64,000 nt of DNA from Paludibacteraceae bacterium (lineage in GTDB: Bacteria > Bacteroidota > Bacteroidia > Bacteroidales > Paludibacteraceae): positions 1-64,000 of the forward strand of contig JAFSMP010000034.1 of assembly GCA_017447875.1 (NCBI GenBank), read 5' to 3'. Each line of letters begins with the position of its first letter. Within the stretch, counting starts at the first letter, position 1. Below are positions 1 to 9,010 of this stretch, in pieces. Below the pieces are notes generated by a model that did no database searches, had not been told where the DNA came from, and saw only the letters and a list, made by a program, of their open reading frames with translations. Position numbers and translations under genes: made by a program.

Positions 1-207
1 GCTACAGATAGTGTTCGCCTGCACTTTGAACTCCATTGCAGTGCGACAACGCTTGCGCAGATTGTTTAACCGGAACTTGCGACGCTCTAAAGTTTGGGTG
101 AAAGGATTGGTTACGTAATACTCGATAAACCATCCGGTCGCAATGTGCTTCACTACCGCTGGGGCATAGCCCGCAAAGAGCGGTGAAAATTGACTAAGAG
201 TTGACAT
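1..207 (-). CDS. Tyrosine-type site-specific integrase, N-terminal fragment
   Basis: Only the first 69 codons are present; the gene runs off the left edge. The peptide begins MSTLSQFSPLFAGYAPAVVK and continues with GWFIEYYVTNP followed by a Lys/Arg-rich stretch (LERRKFRLNNLRKRC). This resembles the start of Bacteroidota phage- and ICE-type tyrosine recombinases, where a WYVxFYxxNP-like strand opens the arm-binding domain. The catalytic Arg-His-Arg-Tyr residues would lie outside the window, so the call rests on the N-terminus and on context. The gene points away from a tRNA-His fragment about 180 bp upstream, the usual position of an integrase beside its attachment site. Start is the ATG at 205-207, the first in frame. 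Moderately sure of the family, unsure of the element type. Confidence 0.55.
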   Translation of the reverse strand, partial: MSTLSQFSPLFAGYAPAVVKHIATGWFIEYYVTNPFTQTLERRKFRLNNLRKRCRTAMEFKVQANTICS

Positions 208-387
208 TTTTTTTTCTCCATTTTCTTTGCTGAAAACAGAGTTACGATGCCAGATATTTTAGTGCTTTTGTGCTTTTTTTTGCCCGAATTTTTTAATCAA
301 ATTTTCGGGACATTTTCGGGCCACTTTAACTGAAAATCCGCCGTAACTTATTCAGTTACAACGGATTAGAGTTTTTATCTTAAGCTC
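208..387. other. Integrase upstream region with direct and inverted repeats
   Basis: No gene is visible here. There is an interrupted inverted repeat at 336-366: ATCCG (336-340) and GTAACT (343-348) pair with AGTTAC (354-359) and CGGAT (362-366). Two direct copies of ATTTTCGGG lie near 299-319, and a partial inverted copy (CCCGAAT) lies near 283-289. Such repeats beside an integrase can be recombinase core or arm sites, or its operator. No clear TAnnTTTG promoter for the integrase was found on the minus strand. Confidence 0.45.
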
Positions 388-441
388 CCCACGACACTCG
401 GAACCACAATCCGATGCTCTACCAACTGAGCTAAGACCACC
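388..441 (-). pseudogene. Truncated tRNA-His (GTG anticodon), 3' third missing
   Basis: On the minus strand the sequence starts with the extra G-1 typical of tRNA-His (GGTGGTC...), then a D-arm (AGCTCAGTTGGTAGAGC) and an anticodon stem TCGGA/TCCGA around the loop TTGTGGT, which gives anticodon GTG. It continues through the variable loop (GTGTC) and the first T-stem strand (GTGGG). Here the expected TTCRA loop and 3' half of the tRNA are replaced at 387 by unrelated DNA (GAGCTTAAG...). The acceptor 3' strand and T-stem 3' strand are therefore absent. A full Bacteroidota promoter precedes it at 472-502. The likely cause is integration of the neighbouring integrase-bearing element without restoring the tRNA, or a chimeric assembly join. 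Confidence 0.75.
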
Positions 442-471
442 ATTTACGCTTCGTTTTTACGAAAGCGGGTG

Positions 472-502
472 CAAAGGTACTGCTTTTTTTGACATACGCA
501 AA
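472..502 (-). promoter_or_regulatory. Promoter of tRNA-His
   Basis: On the minus strand the -33 box TTTGCGTATGTC (502-491) is followed by a -7 box TACCTTTG (479-472). The spacing of about 24 nt from box start to box start is the same as in the other promoters of this window. It reads toward the tRNA-His fragment, which begins about 30 bp downstream. Confidence 0.75.
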
Positions 503-533
503 TATTTGCTCAACTTTTTTCAAAAAAAATGCA

Positions 534-953
534 TTATCGATGCATTATCTCGTGTAAAGGAACCTTTACGAATGCTCTTTCTTCCCACAAAGGGTGGGGG
601 ATCGTCAATTCCGGAGAATGAATAGTGACCTCCTTTTGTTCGTTAAAGACACGAATCAGGTCAATATCGATCGTTCGATCATGATAACTACCATCAACGG
701 ACTTTTGCATACGACCTAAGGCGCGTTCGATGGCTTGGGTAAGGTGTAGCACCTCTAAGGGCTCTTTCGTCGTTTCTACGGCGCAGCAGAGGTTGCAGAA
801 CGCATGCGCGGACTGAAATCCCCAAGGAGCGGAGTAGAAAAAGTTTGAGCAGCGCCGGATCGGTCCGACTTGCTGCTCAAGCATTTGTAGGGCTTGGCGA
901 AGCGTCTGTTCCCGCTCACCTATGTTCGCTCCTAAGGAAAGATAATATGTCAT
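534..953 (-). CDS. folK: 6-hydroxymethyl-7,8-dihydropterin pyrophosphokinase (HPPK)
   Basis: Cytosolic enzyme of folate synthesis that moves pyrophosphate from ATP to 6-hydroxymethyl-7,8-dihydropterin. The 139-residue protein has the HPPK opening YLSLGANIGERE, the central FYSAPWGF and FCNLCCAVET segments, and the Mg/ATP-binding signature HDRTIDIDLI near residue 97, then IPHPLWEERAFV. I chose the ATG at 951-953: an open frame extends upstream, but homology starts at TYYLSLG, and this ATG overlaps the cvpA stop by one base (TAATG). Length is close to, slightly below, the usual 150-160 residues. It is the last gene of a minus-strand run with cvpA and the DUF5689 lipoprotein. Confidence 0.93.
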   Translation of the reverse strand: MTYYLSLGANIGEREQTLRQALQMLEQQVGPIRRCSNFFYSAPWGFQSAHAFCNLCCAVETTKEPLEVLHLTQAIERALGRMQKSVDGSYHDRTIDIDLIRVFNEQKEVTIHSPELTIPHPLWEERAFVKVPLHEIMHR

Positions 954-1432
954 TATTCCGGTAGGATATGATTCGTCACCTGTACCGCGTACGGATAGAC
1001 GACTGAGGTCTTGACGATCTCGGATTGGTCTAACCAATGTGTACGTTTGTTGATGCGATCCATAGCGAAAACCACCACGAGTACGATCAACCCGTACTTG
1101 ACCATCCCGATTACCGCACCGCCGAGTCGGTTCGCCCAACCCAGATGGATAGATTGCAGCAATTTGGTCAGTATCTTCGCGATGATAGACAGTACGATGG
1201 CGATGGCGAGAAAAAGGATGATATAGGCTACTACGTTACATACTTCAGCCGGCCAAGCGAATTGCTTGAGCAACCAGGCGGAAGTGGAAGAAGCCGCAAA
1301 CCGTGCGCCCAGTACTCCGAAGACCACCACCGCGATGGCGATGATCTCGGAGACAAAACCGTTCATAAAGCCTTTCACCAGACCTACCAACAGGGGTAGG
1401 AGAATCACTATATCCAGCCAGTTAACGTTCAT
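953..1432 (-). CDS. cvpA: CvpA family inner-membrane protein
   Basis: A 159-residue protein with four hydrophobic segments (about residues 6-25, 28-48, 65-88 and 104-125). It has the CvpA-type start NWLDIVILLPLLVGLVKGF and a glycine-rich third segment (LGWANRLGGAVIGMVKYG). Family members are small integral membrane proteins linked to colicin V production or septation in other bacteria; the biochemical role is not settled. It overlaps the upstream lipoprotein by 4 bp and folK by 1 bp, so the three genes are probably translationally coupled. Confidence 0.85.
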   Translation of the reverse strand: MNVNWLDIVILLPLLVGLVKGFMNGFVSEIIAIAVVVFGVLGARFAASSTSAWLLKQFAWPAEVCNVVAYIILFLAIAIVLSIIAKILTKLLQSIHLGWANRLGGAVIGMVKYGLIVLVVVFAMDRINKRTHWLDQSEIVKTSVVYPYAVQVTNHILPE

Positions 1433-2727
1433 TGCTGATTATTCATATAAGTGTAGTAATACGACGGGTCGAACTCTTGTACGTATTCTCCTTGCCATTT
1501 GACAGCCGGCATTGTTTCCGGTATGCGGCTATCCTCTAAGTCAAAGTCATTGATACCGATACCCGGGATACCACGCGGCGTGATAGACCATTCCTTACCG
1601 GTCAGGTTATTGAGCGTACCGGCTTTAGTACCGGTCGCATTATCGCAGTACCATCCGAGGATACCGGTGATCTCGCCTTCCCATGCTTCGCATTCGGACA
1701 CGGCTTTTGTAGTGTCCGGTTTGGCACCCGGAAGGAAGAAATTGGCATATTTACTATACTCCGAGGTAGATACACATATGACCGGAGAACTCGATTTACT
1801 ACCTTTGATGATACGTCCTTGCGGATAACCGATATTATTGGTAGTCGGAGCAAAGACATTTGCGCGGTCGCTAGAGTCCGGATGCGCATAAATACAATTA
1901 GCCAAGCCACCGTCCTGCGTGTAATATTCGCCGGTGAAATGTACGTGTTTGATCCGGATGAGTCGTCCGTCCGCTTTACGAATCTTGTTCATCTCCGGGA
2001 TGGTGACAGCCGGTTTTTGGGCAACTCCGCCGGGCAAAGAGACATTAAAGAGGTCTTCGATTTGTGCATACACATCGTATTGCAGTTTGGATTTGTCCGG
2101 TGCACCGATCATCTTCACCGCATTGCGGAACTTAGCCGCAGGGATACGTCCCGGAGCCCAGCCCACTTTCTCTCTGGCGCTCATGGCATAAGCATTGTTG
2201 TTATACGACGGGATACAGAGTTGCGGTTGGTTCGCATAGCGGCCTACTGCCAGTCCGTTGCAACGGATCAGGAGCTCTTGTCCCATCGGGTACATACCAT
2301 TAACCGAACCCATATCGACCGATATACGCAGGTTCTGCTGATCGCCGTCCACAATCTGCTGAATGACCATGGACTTGTAGAAGTTACCGGCGAAGTCATC
2401 GGTGGAGACACGACCGCGGATATAGATACCTATGGTGTCGGTCTTGATCGTATCGACGGTGTAGAGGTAGATACCGTTACCGTTGGTGGAACGCGTACGG
2501 TACGGACAAGTATCCGAACCCAGATCACCTTTCTCGGTCATGAACGCGTCGGTGAACTCATAGAGCGTATAGATCCGGTAGCCCTGAGGGTTCTCTTCCT
2601 CTAAGATCTTCGTGATCTCATCTTCTGCGGTGAATACATCTTCCGGCTTGATAGCCTTCGGTTCACATGAGATCATCATGAGCATCGGGAATGCCAAAGC
2701 GATGGCATGTATAATAGACTTTCTCAT
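1429..2727 (-). CDS. DUF5689-type surface lipoprotein
   Basis: A 432-residue protein with a lipoprotein signal peptide (lipobox MISC, Cys at residue 21), so it should be anchored in the outer membrane. The middle part (about 90-260) has the DUF5689 pattern, including IYIRGRVSTDDFAGNFYKSM and RISVDMGSVNGMYPMGQELL, thought to form an OB-like beta fold. It starts 6 bp after the end of the TonB-dependent receptor gene. Such pairs of a receptor and a DUF5689 lipoprotein occur in Bacteroidota without a SusD. The ligand is unknown; by position the protein is probably the receptor's surface partner. Confidence 0.8.
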   Translation of the reverse strand: MRKSIIHAIALAFPMLMMISCEPKAIKPEDVFTAEDEITKILEEENPQGYRIYTLYEFTDAFMTEKGDLGSDTCPYRTRSTNGNGIYLYTVDTIKTDTIGIYIRGRVSTDDFAGNFYKSMVIQQIVDGDQQNLRISVDMGSVNGMYPMGQELLIRCNGLAVGRYANQPQLCIPSYNNNAYAMSAREKVGWAPGRIPAAKFRNAVKMIGAPDKSKLQYDVYAQIEDLFNVSLPGGVAQKPAVTIPEMNKIRKADGRLIRIKHVHFTGEYYTQDGGLANCIYAHPDSSDRANVFAPTTNNIGYPQGRIIKGSKSSSPVICVSTSEYSKYANFFLPGAKPDTTKAVSECEAWEGEITGILGWYCDNATGTKAGTLNNLTGKEWSITPRGIPGIGINDFDLEDSRIPETMPAVKWQGEYVQEFDPSYYYTYMNNQQ

Positions 2728-2733
2728 TGTTGT

Positions 2734-5700
2734 TTAGAATTTATAGGTTACAGTTAAGAAGAAGTTAACACCCCATGCGTAGTAGTATTTGGACGGGTAT
2801 TTCCAAGCGTTAGCCGTGATGACGGAGTTACGATAGTTCTTTTCTCCTTGCAGCACCGCACGCGGCAGACGAGCCTGTTGGTAACCGCCGGTCTTGAAAT
2901 GCGTGTTATTGGTGAGGTTGGTCACGCTGAGGTTGATCGAGAGGGACTGCCGTTTGGGCAGATAGATCAGTTTACCTACCGAAGCATCGATTATGAAGCG
3001 GTTGAGCGGGTTGGTAGCTGCCAGACTCTCTTGCTCCGTCATGATGTTATACGGATATTTGAGTTTGGGAGCACCGTTCTTGTCCAATACGGCGTTCTCA
3101 TAGTGTGCATTACCGTTATCGTCCACTTCCGCACGAACAGCCTTACCGTCCGTGGTCTCGATTGCGTTGGCATAACTGTCGCCGAACCAACCGTTAACCG
3201 GTGTTCCATCGGTGCGTACACCGGTGTACAGACCTTGCATACGGCGACTCGGTGCCACAGACAGGTAGTTCCAATCGTGGTAATTAACCGTGATGTCTGC
3301 GAACCACATCTTCGGGTGGAAGAACGACAGTTTGAGGCTGGCATTCGCTTGAGGACCCGTAGAGAGGTGTAGACCCTTGAGTAGCACTTTATCACGTACC
3401 TCGTAGATCAGCTCTTGCGTCACATCGCGCTGTCCCATCGGCATGCCGTTCTCTGCTGTAGAGAGTGCCATGGGGTTGGTCGTGTAGCGGAAGTCTCCAA
3501 CCGAAGCAACGCCGGTGAGGGTGAAGTAAGTACCGAGTTTGACGGAGATAGCTGCTTCACCACCGATATACTGTTTGCCGATACCGGTCATCGTCTGGTT
3601 AACGAACGTACGCACCTCGTCTTCGTAGTAACCGTTTAACTCCGTACCGTCCCAGGAACGGGTATAGAAACCGGTGATACGTCCGCGTACAATCGGATAA
3701 TTGAACTCATAGGTCAGATCCGCAGAAACCACTTTCTCGCTCGATCCGTAGAAGTCCTTGAGGTTCGTAGCCTTATCGTGCGTATAGATATTATCCACTA
3801 CGCGGTCGTGAACACGTTGCGAGATATACGCATCGCGTGCATACGGAGCACGAGTTTCAGCGAGTGCATTCAGTTTCAGTCGGTTACGACCGTTGATCTT
3901 GTAGGTAGCACCAAACTTGAAGGCCGGATCCACGAAATGGTGGGTTCTGCCGTAATAAGAGGAACGGTCTTCTTTGTATTGGTCGATATCGTCGCCAAAA
4001 TATTTCCACATCGTTCCGCGTTGGTAAGCCAGGGTAGCCAGGTACGCCTGACGACCGTTGAACATATGGGTCACACGCTGCATCGAGTTATACTCGACAG
4101 CCAACGCGTAGTACAGATCCACCTCATTGAAGTTCCATTCGTTCTGGAACCAGGCCTTGGCATGACTCATGTCCATACGGTAGTCATAACCGAAACGGTC
4201 CCCTTTATGAATCGCCTTATTGGGGTGATACATATCGTTCTGAATCACTTGCGAGATCTGTTCCTGCGTAAAACCGGTATTGGATGCCAACTCCTTGATA
4301 TCGCGATCGGCAAAACCGTCGATATCGATCCATTGTTCTGCACCCAGCAGGTCATCGATCGTCTTATAGTGGATACCTTGCGAATACTTCATCTCTGCAC
4401 CCAAGGTCATCTTCAAATGCTCGTATTGGGTGTTGACGTAGTTGAACGAAGCACTGGCTTCCTGCAGGTTGTTATGACGGCGCTCTAAGATATAACGTGC
4501 CGAACTGCCCGGATTATTGGCATCATTGGCATAGTTAGCGGCATACAGACTCTCCCAGTCGATCTGCGTGGTCTTGTCATCGCGCGTTTTCCATAGATAT
4601 ACCAGGTTGTTATACTGGTTGATATCCACCGTCGGACCAACCAGGTTTCCGTCGTCTGCCATGTGTCCCGAACCGAACTCACGATAACCGTAGTCACGAC
4701 CGGCGAACAGACCCCACGGGTAGTGTTCACCATTCTCGTTATAGAGCTGATCCTGCGTGTTCTTGCTGTTACCGTTCGGGTTCACGATCTGGCTGTCCCA
4801 CATAGCAGAAGGCAGGTTGCGGTAATAATCTGGACGCGGATCCGGCGCGTTGTAGAAGTTAAGCGCCGAGTTGGAGTACAGCGAGTAATGGTATCCGGCT
4901 GCTACCTTGATCTTCTGGTTCTCGTCTATCTGATACTCATAGGCTGCTACGAGGGTCGGGTCGTACGACTTGACGATACGGCTGTTACGCATCTTACCGT
5001 TCTGATAACCCCAATACGGGTTGTAGTAGATCGTTCCCGTCAGGTCATACACCTCTTGCGTCACCGCTGCGTTCTGACCACGACTGGTCGGAGCACCGAA
5101 AGTGATCAGTTTGAGACGCGCGTTATCCCAGATCTTCTCTGCCGCAAGGAAATAACCGAGCGAATAGTAGTCCGAACCTTCTCCGATGATACCTTTCTTA
5201 TTGATATACGGTGAGAAACGGAACGCCAGTTGTGCGATGACGGCCCATCCGTTCGGCATCACGCCCGTTGCATAAGTAGCATTTACACGCGCCTTATAGT
5301 TACGGTTCGTACCGGCTGCACCGACTTTCCATCCTTGCGCGTACCGACTGGCACCCATCAGGTAGTTCGTCGACTGCGCTACACCACCGAAGGTGAAGTT
5401 CGTTGCCTCCATCGGGTTCAGCACCTCTTTGTAACGGCTGGCGTCGTTCAGACCTCCCATCGCGGAATAGTTGAAGTTACCGCGTTCCTGCGAATTAAAG
5501 TTCACACCTTCGATGTAGTAGTTCTCGGTGTTCGATAAGTAACCGCGGTTGCGGTAACGCGCTGTGGACCAGGCGAATGAGGTCGTGGAGTTGAACACGT
5601 CGGTCGAAGCGGAAGATGAAGAGGCTTGTGCTTGCGAACGACCTTCGTCGTCACTCATCTCCTCTTCCGTCAGGTTTAACAGGATCTCTCCCTGTGCTTG

Positions 5701-6018
5701 CGACACGATGTCCTGCTCCATCGAGATGGTACCCATCTCCGTCACCTGATTCTCCTGAAGATTAATCAACTCGATCTCCGTCAGAAAACCGTCAGCCTCG
5801 ATCAACACTTCTTCGTCCATCGCCTCCAGGTACAGTAAGGTGAACTTACCGGCTGCATTGGTCGTCGTGGAGATGTTCTGGTTAGCCAAGGTGATCTTCG
5901 CTCCCACAACTGGGGTCATGGAGGTCTTGTCCACCACTTGACCGGTGAGTGAGGTCTGAGCAATCGCCATCAGGCTGACCGTCAGAACCATCATCAGTGC
6001 TAAGAGTTTGTTTCTCAT
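2734..6018 (-). CDS. TonB-dependent outer-membrane receptor with carboxypeptidase-regulatory-like N-domain
   Basis: A 1094-residue protein. Residues 1-20 are a Sec signal ending AIAQ. Residues 23-100 form a CarboxypepD-reg-like domain (SLTGQVVDKTSMTPVVGAKI). There follows a plug-like region (about 140-250) and then a long 22-strand-type beta barrel rich in aromatic, strand-alternating segments. The C-terminus ends in VTYKF, as expected for a BAM substrate. The canonical SusC plug signature is weak and the adjacent lipoprotein is DUF5689, not SusD, so it is not a classic glycan SusC. A low-complexity Ser-rich linker (about 131-140) follows an acidic stretch. Substrate unknown. Confidence 0.88.
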   Translation of the reverse strand: MRNKLLALMMVLTVSLMAIAQTSLTGQVVDKTSMTPVVGAKITLANQNISTTTNAAGKFTLLYLEAMDEEVLIEADGFLTEIELINLQENQVTEMGTISMEQDIVSQAQGEILLNLTEEEMSDDEGRSQAQASSSSASTDVFNSTTSFAWSTARYRNRGYLSNTENYYIEGVNFNSQERGNFNYSAMGGLNDASRYKEVLNPMEATNFTFGGVAQSTNYLMGASRYAQGWKVGAAGTNRNYKARVNATYATGVMPNGWAVIAQLAFRFSPYINKKGIIGEGSDYYSLGYFLAAEKIWDNARLKLITFGAPTSRGQNAAVTQEVYDLTGTIYYNPYWGYQNGKMRNSRIVKSYDPTLVAAYEYQIDENQKIKVAAGYHYSLYSNSALNFYNAPDPRPDYYRNLPSAMWDSQIVNPNGNSKNTQDQLYNENGEHYPWGLFAGRDYGYREFGSGHMADDGNLVGPTVDINQYNNLVYLWKTRDDKTTQIDWESLYAANYANDANNPGSSARYILERRHNNLQEASASFNYVNTQYEHLKMTLGAEMKYSQGIHYKTIDDLLGAEQWIDIDGFADRDIKELASNTGFTQEQISQVIQNDMYHPNKAIHKGDRFGYDYRMDMSHAKAWFQNEWNFNEVDLYYALAVEYNSMQRVTHMFNGRQAYLATLAYQRGTMWKYFGDDIDQYKEDRSSYYGRTHHFVDPAFKFGATYKINGRNRLKLNALAETRAPYARDAYISQRVHDRVVDNIYTHDKATNLKDFYGSSEKVVSADLTYEFNYPIVRGRITGFYTRSWDGTELNGYYEDEVRTFVNQTMTGIGKQYIGGEAAISVKLGTYFTLTGVASVGDFRYTTNPMALSTAENGMPMGQRDVTQELIYEVRDKVLLKGLHLSTGPQANASLKLSFFHPKMWFADITVNYHDWNYLSVAPSRRMQGLYTGVRTDGTPVNGWFGDSYANAIETTDGKAVRAEVDDNGNAHYENAVLDKNGAPKLKYPYNIMTEQESLAATNPLNRFIIDASVGKLIYLPKRQSLSINLSVTNLTNNTHFKTGGYQQARLPRAVLQGEKNYRNSVITANAWKYPSKYYYAWGVNFFLTVTYKF

Positions 6019-6069
6019 ACGATTGTTTGTTAGTGTGTTTTTATGATAGTATTTTCTTTTGTTTTTTAT

Positions 6070-6090
6070 CTTTCGACTTTCGACTCCCTT
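6070..6090. repeat. Short heptad array at the asnS stop
   Basis: CTTTCGA occurs twice in tandem, followed by the degenerate unit CTCCCTT, which contains the asnS stop codon (6089-6091, minus strand). It is a short example of the period-7 arrays found at other gene ends in this window. Confidence 0.6.
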
Positions 6091-7486
6091 AAAACTCCGC
6101 CGTCTTTGGGGTACGCGGGAAGGGGATCACGTCGCGTATGTTCTGCATGCCCGTCACAAACAGCATCAGGCGCTCGAAACCGAGACCGAAACCGGCATGC
6201 GGTGCGCTACCGAAACGGCGCGTATCGAGGTACCACCACATGTCTTTCATCGGAATATGCCGACGCTCGATCTCGTTATTCAGCAACTCCATACTCTCCT
6301 CACGGACGCTACCGCCGATGATCTCGCCTATCTGCGGGAACAGCACATCCGTACCCTGCACAGTCTTGCCGTCCTCGTTGATCTTCATATAGAACGCCTT
6401 GATATCCTTCGGATAATCGGTCATGATAACCGGTTTCTTGAAATGTTCTTCTACCAGATACCGCTCATGCTCCGAACTGAGGTCATCGCCCCAGTTGCAG
6501 GGGAACTCGAATTTCTTACCCTTCTTGATTGCTTCCTGCAATATGTTGATACCTTCGGTATAGGGTAGGCGAACGAACTCCGTATCTACGACACTCTTCA
6601 GTCGCTCTATCAGACCCTTGTCCACGAACTGGTTCAGGAACTCCAGATCATCCATACAATGATCCAGCGCCCAACGAACGCAGTACTTGATGAAGTCCTC
6701 TTCCAGGTCCATCAGTTCGTCTTTCTGGATAAACGCCACTTCCGGCTCGATCATCCAGAACTCCGCGAGGTGACGCGGCGTGTTGCTGTTCTCCGCGCGG
6801 AAAGTCGGACCGAAGGTGTAGATCTTACCTAAGGCCAAAGCTCCTAACTCGCCTTCCAACTGACCGCTGACCGTCAAGGCGGCTTGCTTACCGAAGAAAT
6901 CGTCGCTATAGTCGATCTGGCCGTTCTCGTCGAACTTGAGGTTATACAGGTTCTTGGTCGTCACCTGGAACATCTGACCCGCACCTTCGCAGTCACTGGC
7001 CGTGATGAGCGGCGTATGGAAATAGAAATAGCCGTGTTCATGGAAATAGGTATGAATCGCCATCGCCATGTTGTGACGGATACGGAAGACCGCACCAAAG
7101 GTGTTCGTACGCGGACGCAGATGCGCTATCGTGCGCAAAAACTCCATACTCAACCCTTTCTTCTGCAGCGGATATTTCTCTGGATCTGCCGTGCCGTACA
7201 CCTCCAGGTCTTTCAACTGAATCTCAACGGCCTGACCTGCTCCCTGACTCTCCACTAAGATACCGGTCGCACTGATACACGAACCCGTCGTCACGGGTTT
7301 GAGACGCTCTTCGTCGAACTTCTCAAGGTCCACCACGATCTGGATATTTTTGATGGTCGAACCGTCATTGAGGGCGATGAACGAAACCTGTTTATTGCCT
7401 CGACGGCTGCGTACCCAGCCTCTCACGTTGATCTCTGCCCCGAAATCGGTGCGTTTCAATGCATCTATAATTACTGTTCTTTGCAT
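6089..7486 (-). CDS. asnS: Asparaginyl-tRNA synthetase
   Basis: Class II aminoacyl-tRNA synthetase, 465 residues, the usual length. The N-terminal OB anticodon-binding domain (about 16-110, [20 protein letters not shown]) is followed by the class II core. Motif 2 lies around [20 protein letters not shown] and motif 3 at [12 protein letters not shown] near the end, where the protein finishes with [16 protein letters not shown]. It attaches asparagine to tRNA-Asn in the cytosol. It lies 4 bp downstream of dnaB, in a minus-strand run with dnaB, meaB, the DUF1573 gene and relA. Confidence 0.97.
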   Translation of the reverse strand: MQRTVIIDALKRTDFGAEINVRGWVRSRRGNKQVSFIALNDGSTIKNIQIVVDLEKFDEERLKPVTTGSCISATGILVESQGAGQAVEIQLKDLEVYGTADPEKYPLQKKGLSMEFLRTIAHLRPRTNTFGAVFRIRHNMAMAIHTYFHEHGYFYFHTPLITASDCEGAGQMFQVTTKNLYNLKFDENGQIDYSDDFFGKQAALTVSGQLEGELGALALGKIYTFGPTFRAENSNTPRHLAEFWMIEPEVAFIQKDELMDLEEDFIKYCVRWALDHCMDDLEFLNQFVDKGLIERLKSVVDTEFVRLPYTEGINILQEAIKKGKKFEFPCNWGDDLSSEHERYLVEEHFKKPVIMTDYPKDIKAFYMKINEDGKTVQGTDVLFPQIGEIIGGSVREESMELLNNEIERRHIPMKDMWWYLDTRRFGSAPHAGFGLGFERLMLFVTGMQNIRDVIPFPRTPKTAEF

Positions 7487-7489
7487 ATG

Positions 7490-9010
7490 CTATAATTGAA
7501 ATTGACTTAAATCTTCACCTAAACTGTTCATACTCGACTGGATAGACATACTGGTTTGCGGTTCCAGTTGTGCGCCACCCAACTCATCGGCATCGAAGGC
7601 CTCGTCTTCGTTCTGGAACTTGGCATACTTGCCGCGGAAACGCAACCATATACTGTCCGTCGCACCGTTACGGTGTTTTGCCACGATGATCTGTGCCAGA
7701 CCACGCAAGTCCTTACCGGTCTTGTCGTCATTATACAAGTGGTAATACTCCGGACGATGGATGAAACATACCATATCGGCATCCTGCTCGATAGCACCCG
7801 ATTCACGCAGGTCACTCAACTGCGGCGTCTTACCTTCTACGCCCTGACGAGCCTCCACACCACGGTTGAGCTGCGACAACGCGATGATCGGTATATCCAA
7901 CTCTTTGGCGAGTGCTTTCAGACTGCGGGAGATGATACTCACCTCCTGTTCACGGCTGCCGAACGACGAACCTTGTGCATTCATCAGCTGCAGATAATCG
8001 ATGATGATCAACTGTATGCCGTGTTCACGTACCAGCTTACGTGCTTTGGAGCGTAACTCGAAGATCGAGAGCGAAGGCGTGTCGTCCAGATAAAGCGGAG
8101 CACCCTTCATGATGTTGATCTTCGTATTCAGTCGCCGCGTCTCCTCTTTGGTCATTTTACCCGTCTTGATACGGTCGCCTTCCAACTCACATACGTTCAT
8201 GATCAGACGGTTCACCAGCTGCACATTACTCATCTCCAGCGAGAAGATAGCAACGGGTATCTTACGATCCACCGCCATGTTCTTTGCCATCGAGAGCACA
8301 AACGCCGTCTTACCCATCGCAGGACGCGCCGCGATGATGACGAGGTCCGGAGTCTGCCAACCCGAGGTGATCTTATCCAACGCATGGAAACCGGACGGGA
8401 TACCGCTTATCGAACCGTCGTTCTTGGATGCTTTCTCCATGCGGGCAAAAGCTTCTTCGATCACCGGGTCGATCTGCGTCACGTCGCGTTTCTGACTGCG
8501 TTGACTGATCTCAAAGATACCGGCTTCCGCTTCCTGCATTAACTCCTCTACATCTTGCGTCTCGTCAAAACCCTTCTCTTCTATCTGTGCCGCAAGGGCG
8601 ATGAGGTCACGGGCGGTCGCTTTCTGAGCAATCACCTGCGCATGGTAACGCAAATGCGCTGCCGAAGCTACACGGCGGGTTAACTCGGATAGATAGACCG
8701 TTCCTCCGGCTTTCTCCAGTGTACCCATGCTCCGTAACTTCTCCGCAACGGTCATCAGGTCTATCGGCTGGTCTTTGCTCGCCAATTCCCGAATCGCTTC
8801 ATACACGACCCGGTTCTGATCTTTATAGAATACCTCCGGACGCAATAGGTCAGCAATGGTGGCATAAGCCTCTTTCTCCAGCATCAGCGCACCGATCACG
8901 GAGTCTTCCAACTCCTGTGCCTGAGGGGGTAACTTACCCATCTCGTTGGCGCCCACCTTGATGATCGTGGTCTGCGAGGTTCGTTTGTTATTTTTACTTG
9001 ATACTGCCAT
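7490..9010 (-). CDS. dnaB: Replicative DNA helicase
   Basis: Hexameric helicase that unwinds DNA at the replication fork; 506 residues. The N-terminal DnaB domain (about 27-130, LPPQAQELEDSVIGALMLEK) is followed by a RecA-like core with Walker A (RPAMGKTAF, about 231-240) and Walker B (LIIIDYLQLM). Later motifs include LSQLNRGVEAR and SDLRESGAIEQDADMV. The C-terminus is extended by a Gln/Ser-rich tail. It ends with TAG, which shows that TAG is an ordinary stop codon here. It overlaps the end of meaB by 17 bp. Confidence 0.97.
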   Translation of the reverse strand: MAVSSKNNKRTSQTTIIKVGANEMGKLPPQAQELEDSVIGALMLEKEAYATIADLLRPEVFYKDQNRVVYEAIRELASKDQPIDLMTVAEKLRSMGTLEKAGGTVYLSELTRRVASAAHLRYHAQVIAQKATARDLIALAAQIEEKGFDETQDVEELMQEAEAGIFEISQRSQKRDVTQIDPVIEEAFARMEKASKNDGSISGIPSGFHALDKITSGWQTPDLVIIAARPAMGKTAFVLSMAKNMAVDRKIPVAIFSLEMSNVQLVNRLIMNVCELEGDRIKTGKMTKEETRRLNTKINIMKGAPLYLDDTPSLSIFELRSKARKLVREHGIQLIIIDYLQLMNAQGSSFGSREQEVSIISRSLKALAKELDIPIIALSQLNRGVEARQGVEGKTPQLSDLRESGAIEQDADMVCFIHRPEYYHLYNDDKTGKDLRGLAQIIVAKHRNGATDSIWLRFRGKYAKFQNEDEAFDADELGGAQLEPQTSMSIQSSMNSLGEDLSQFQL

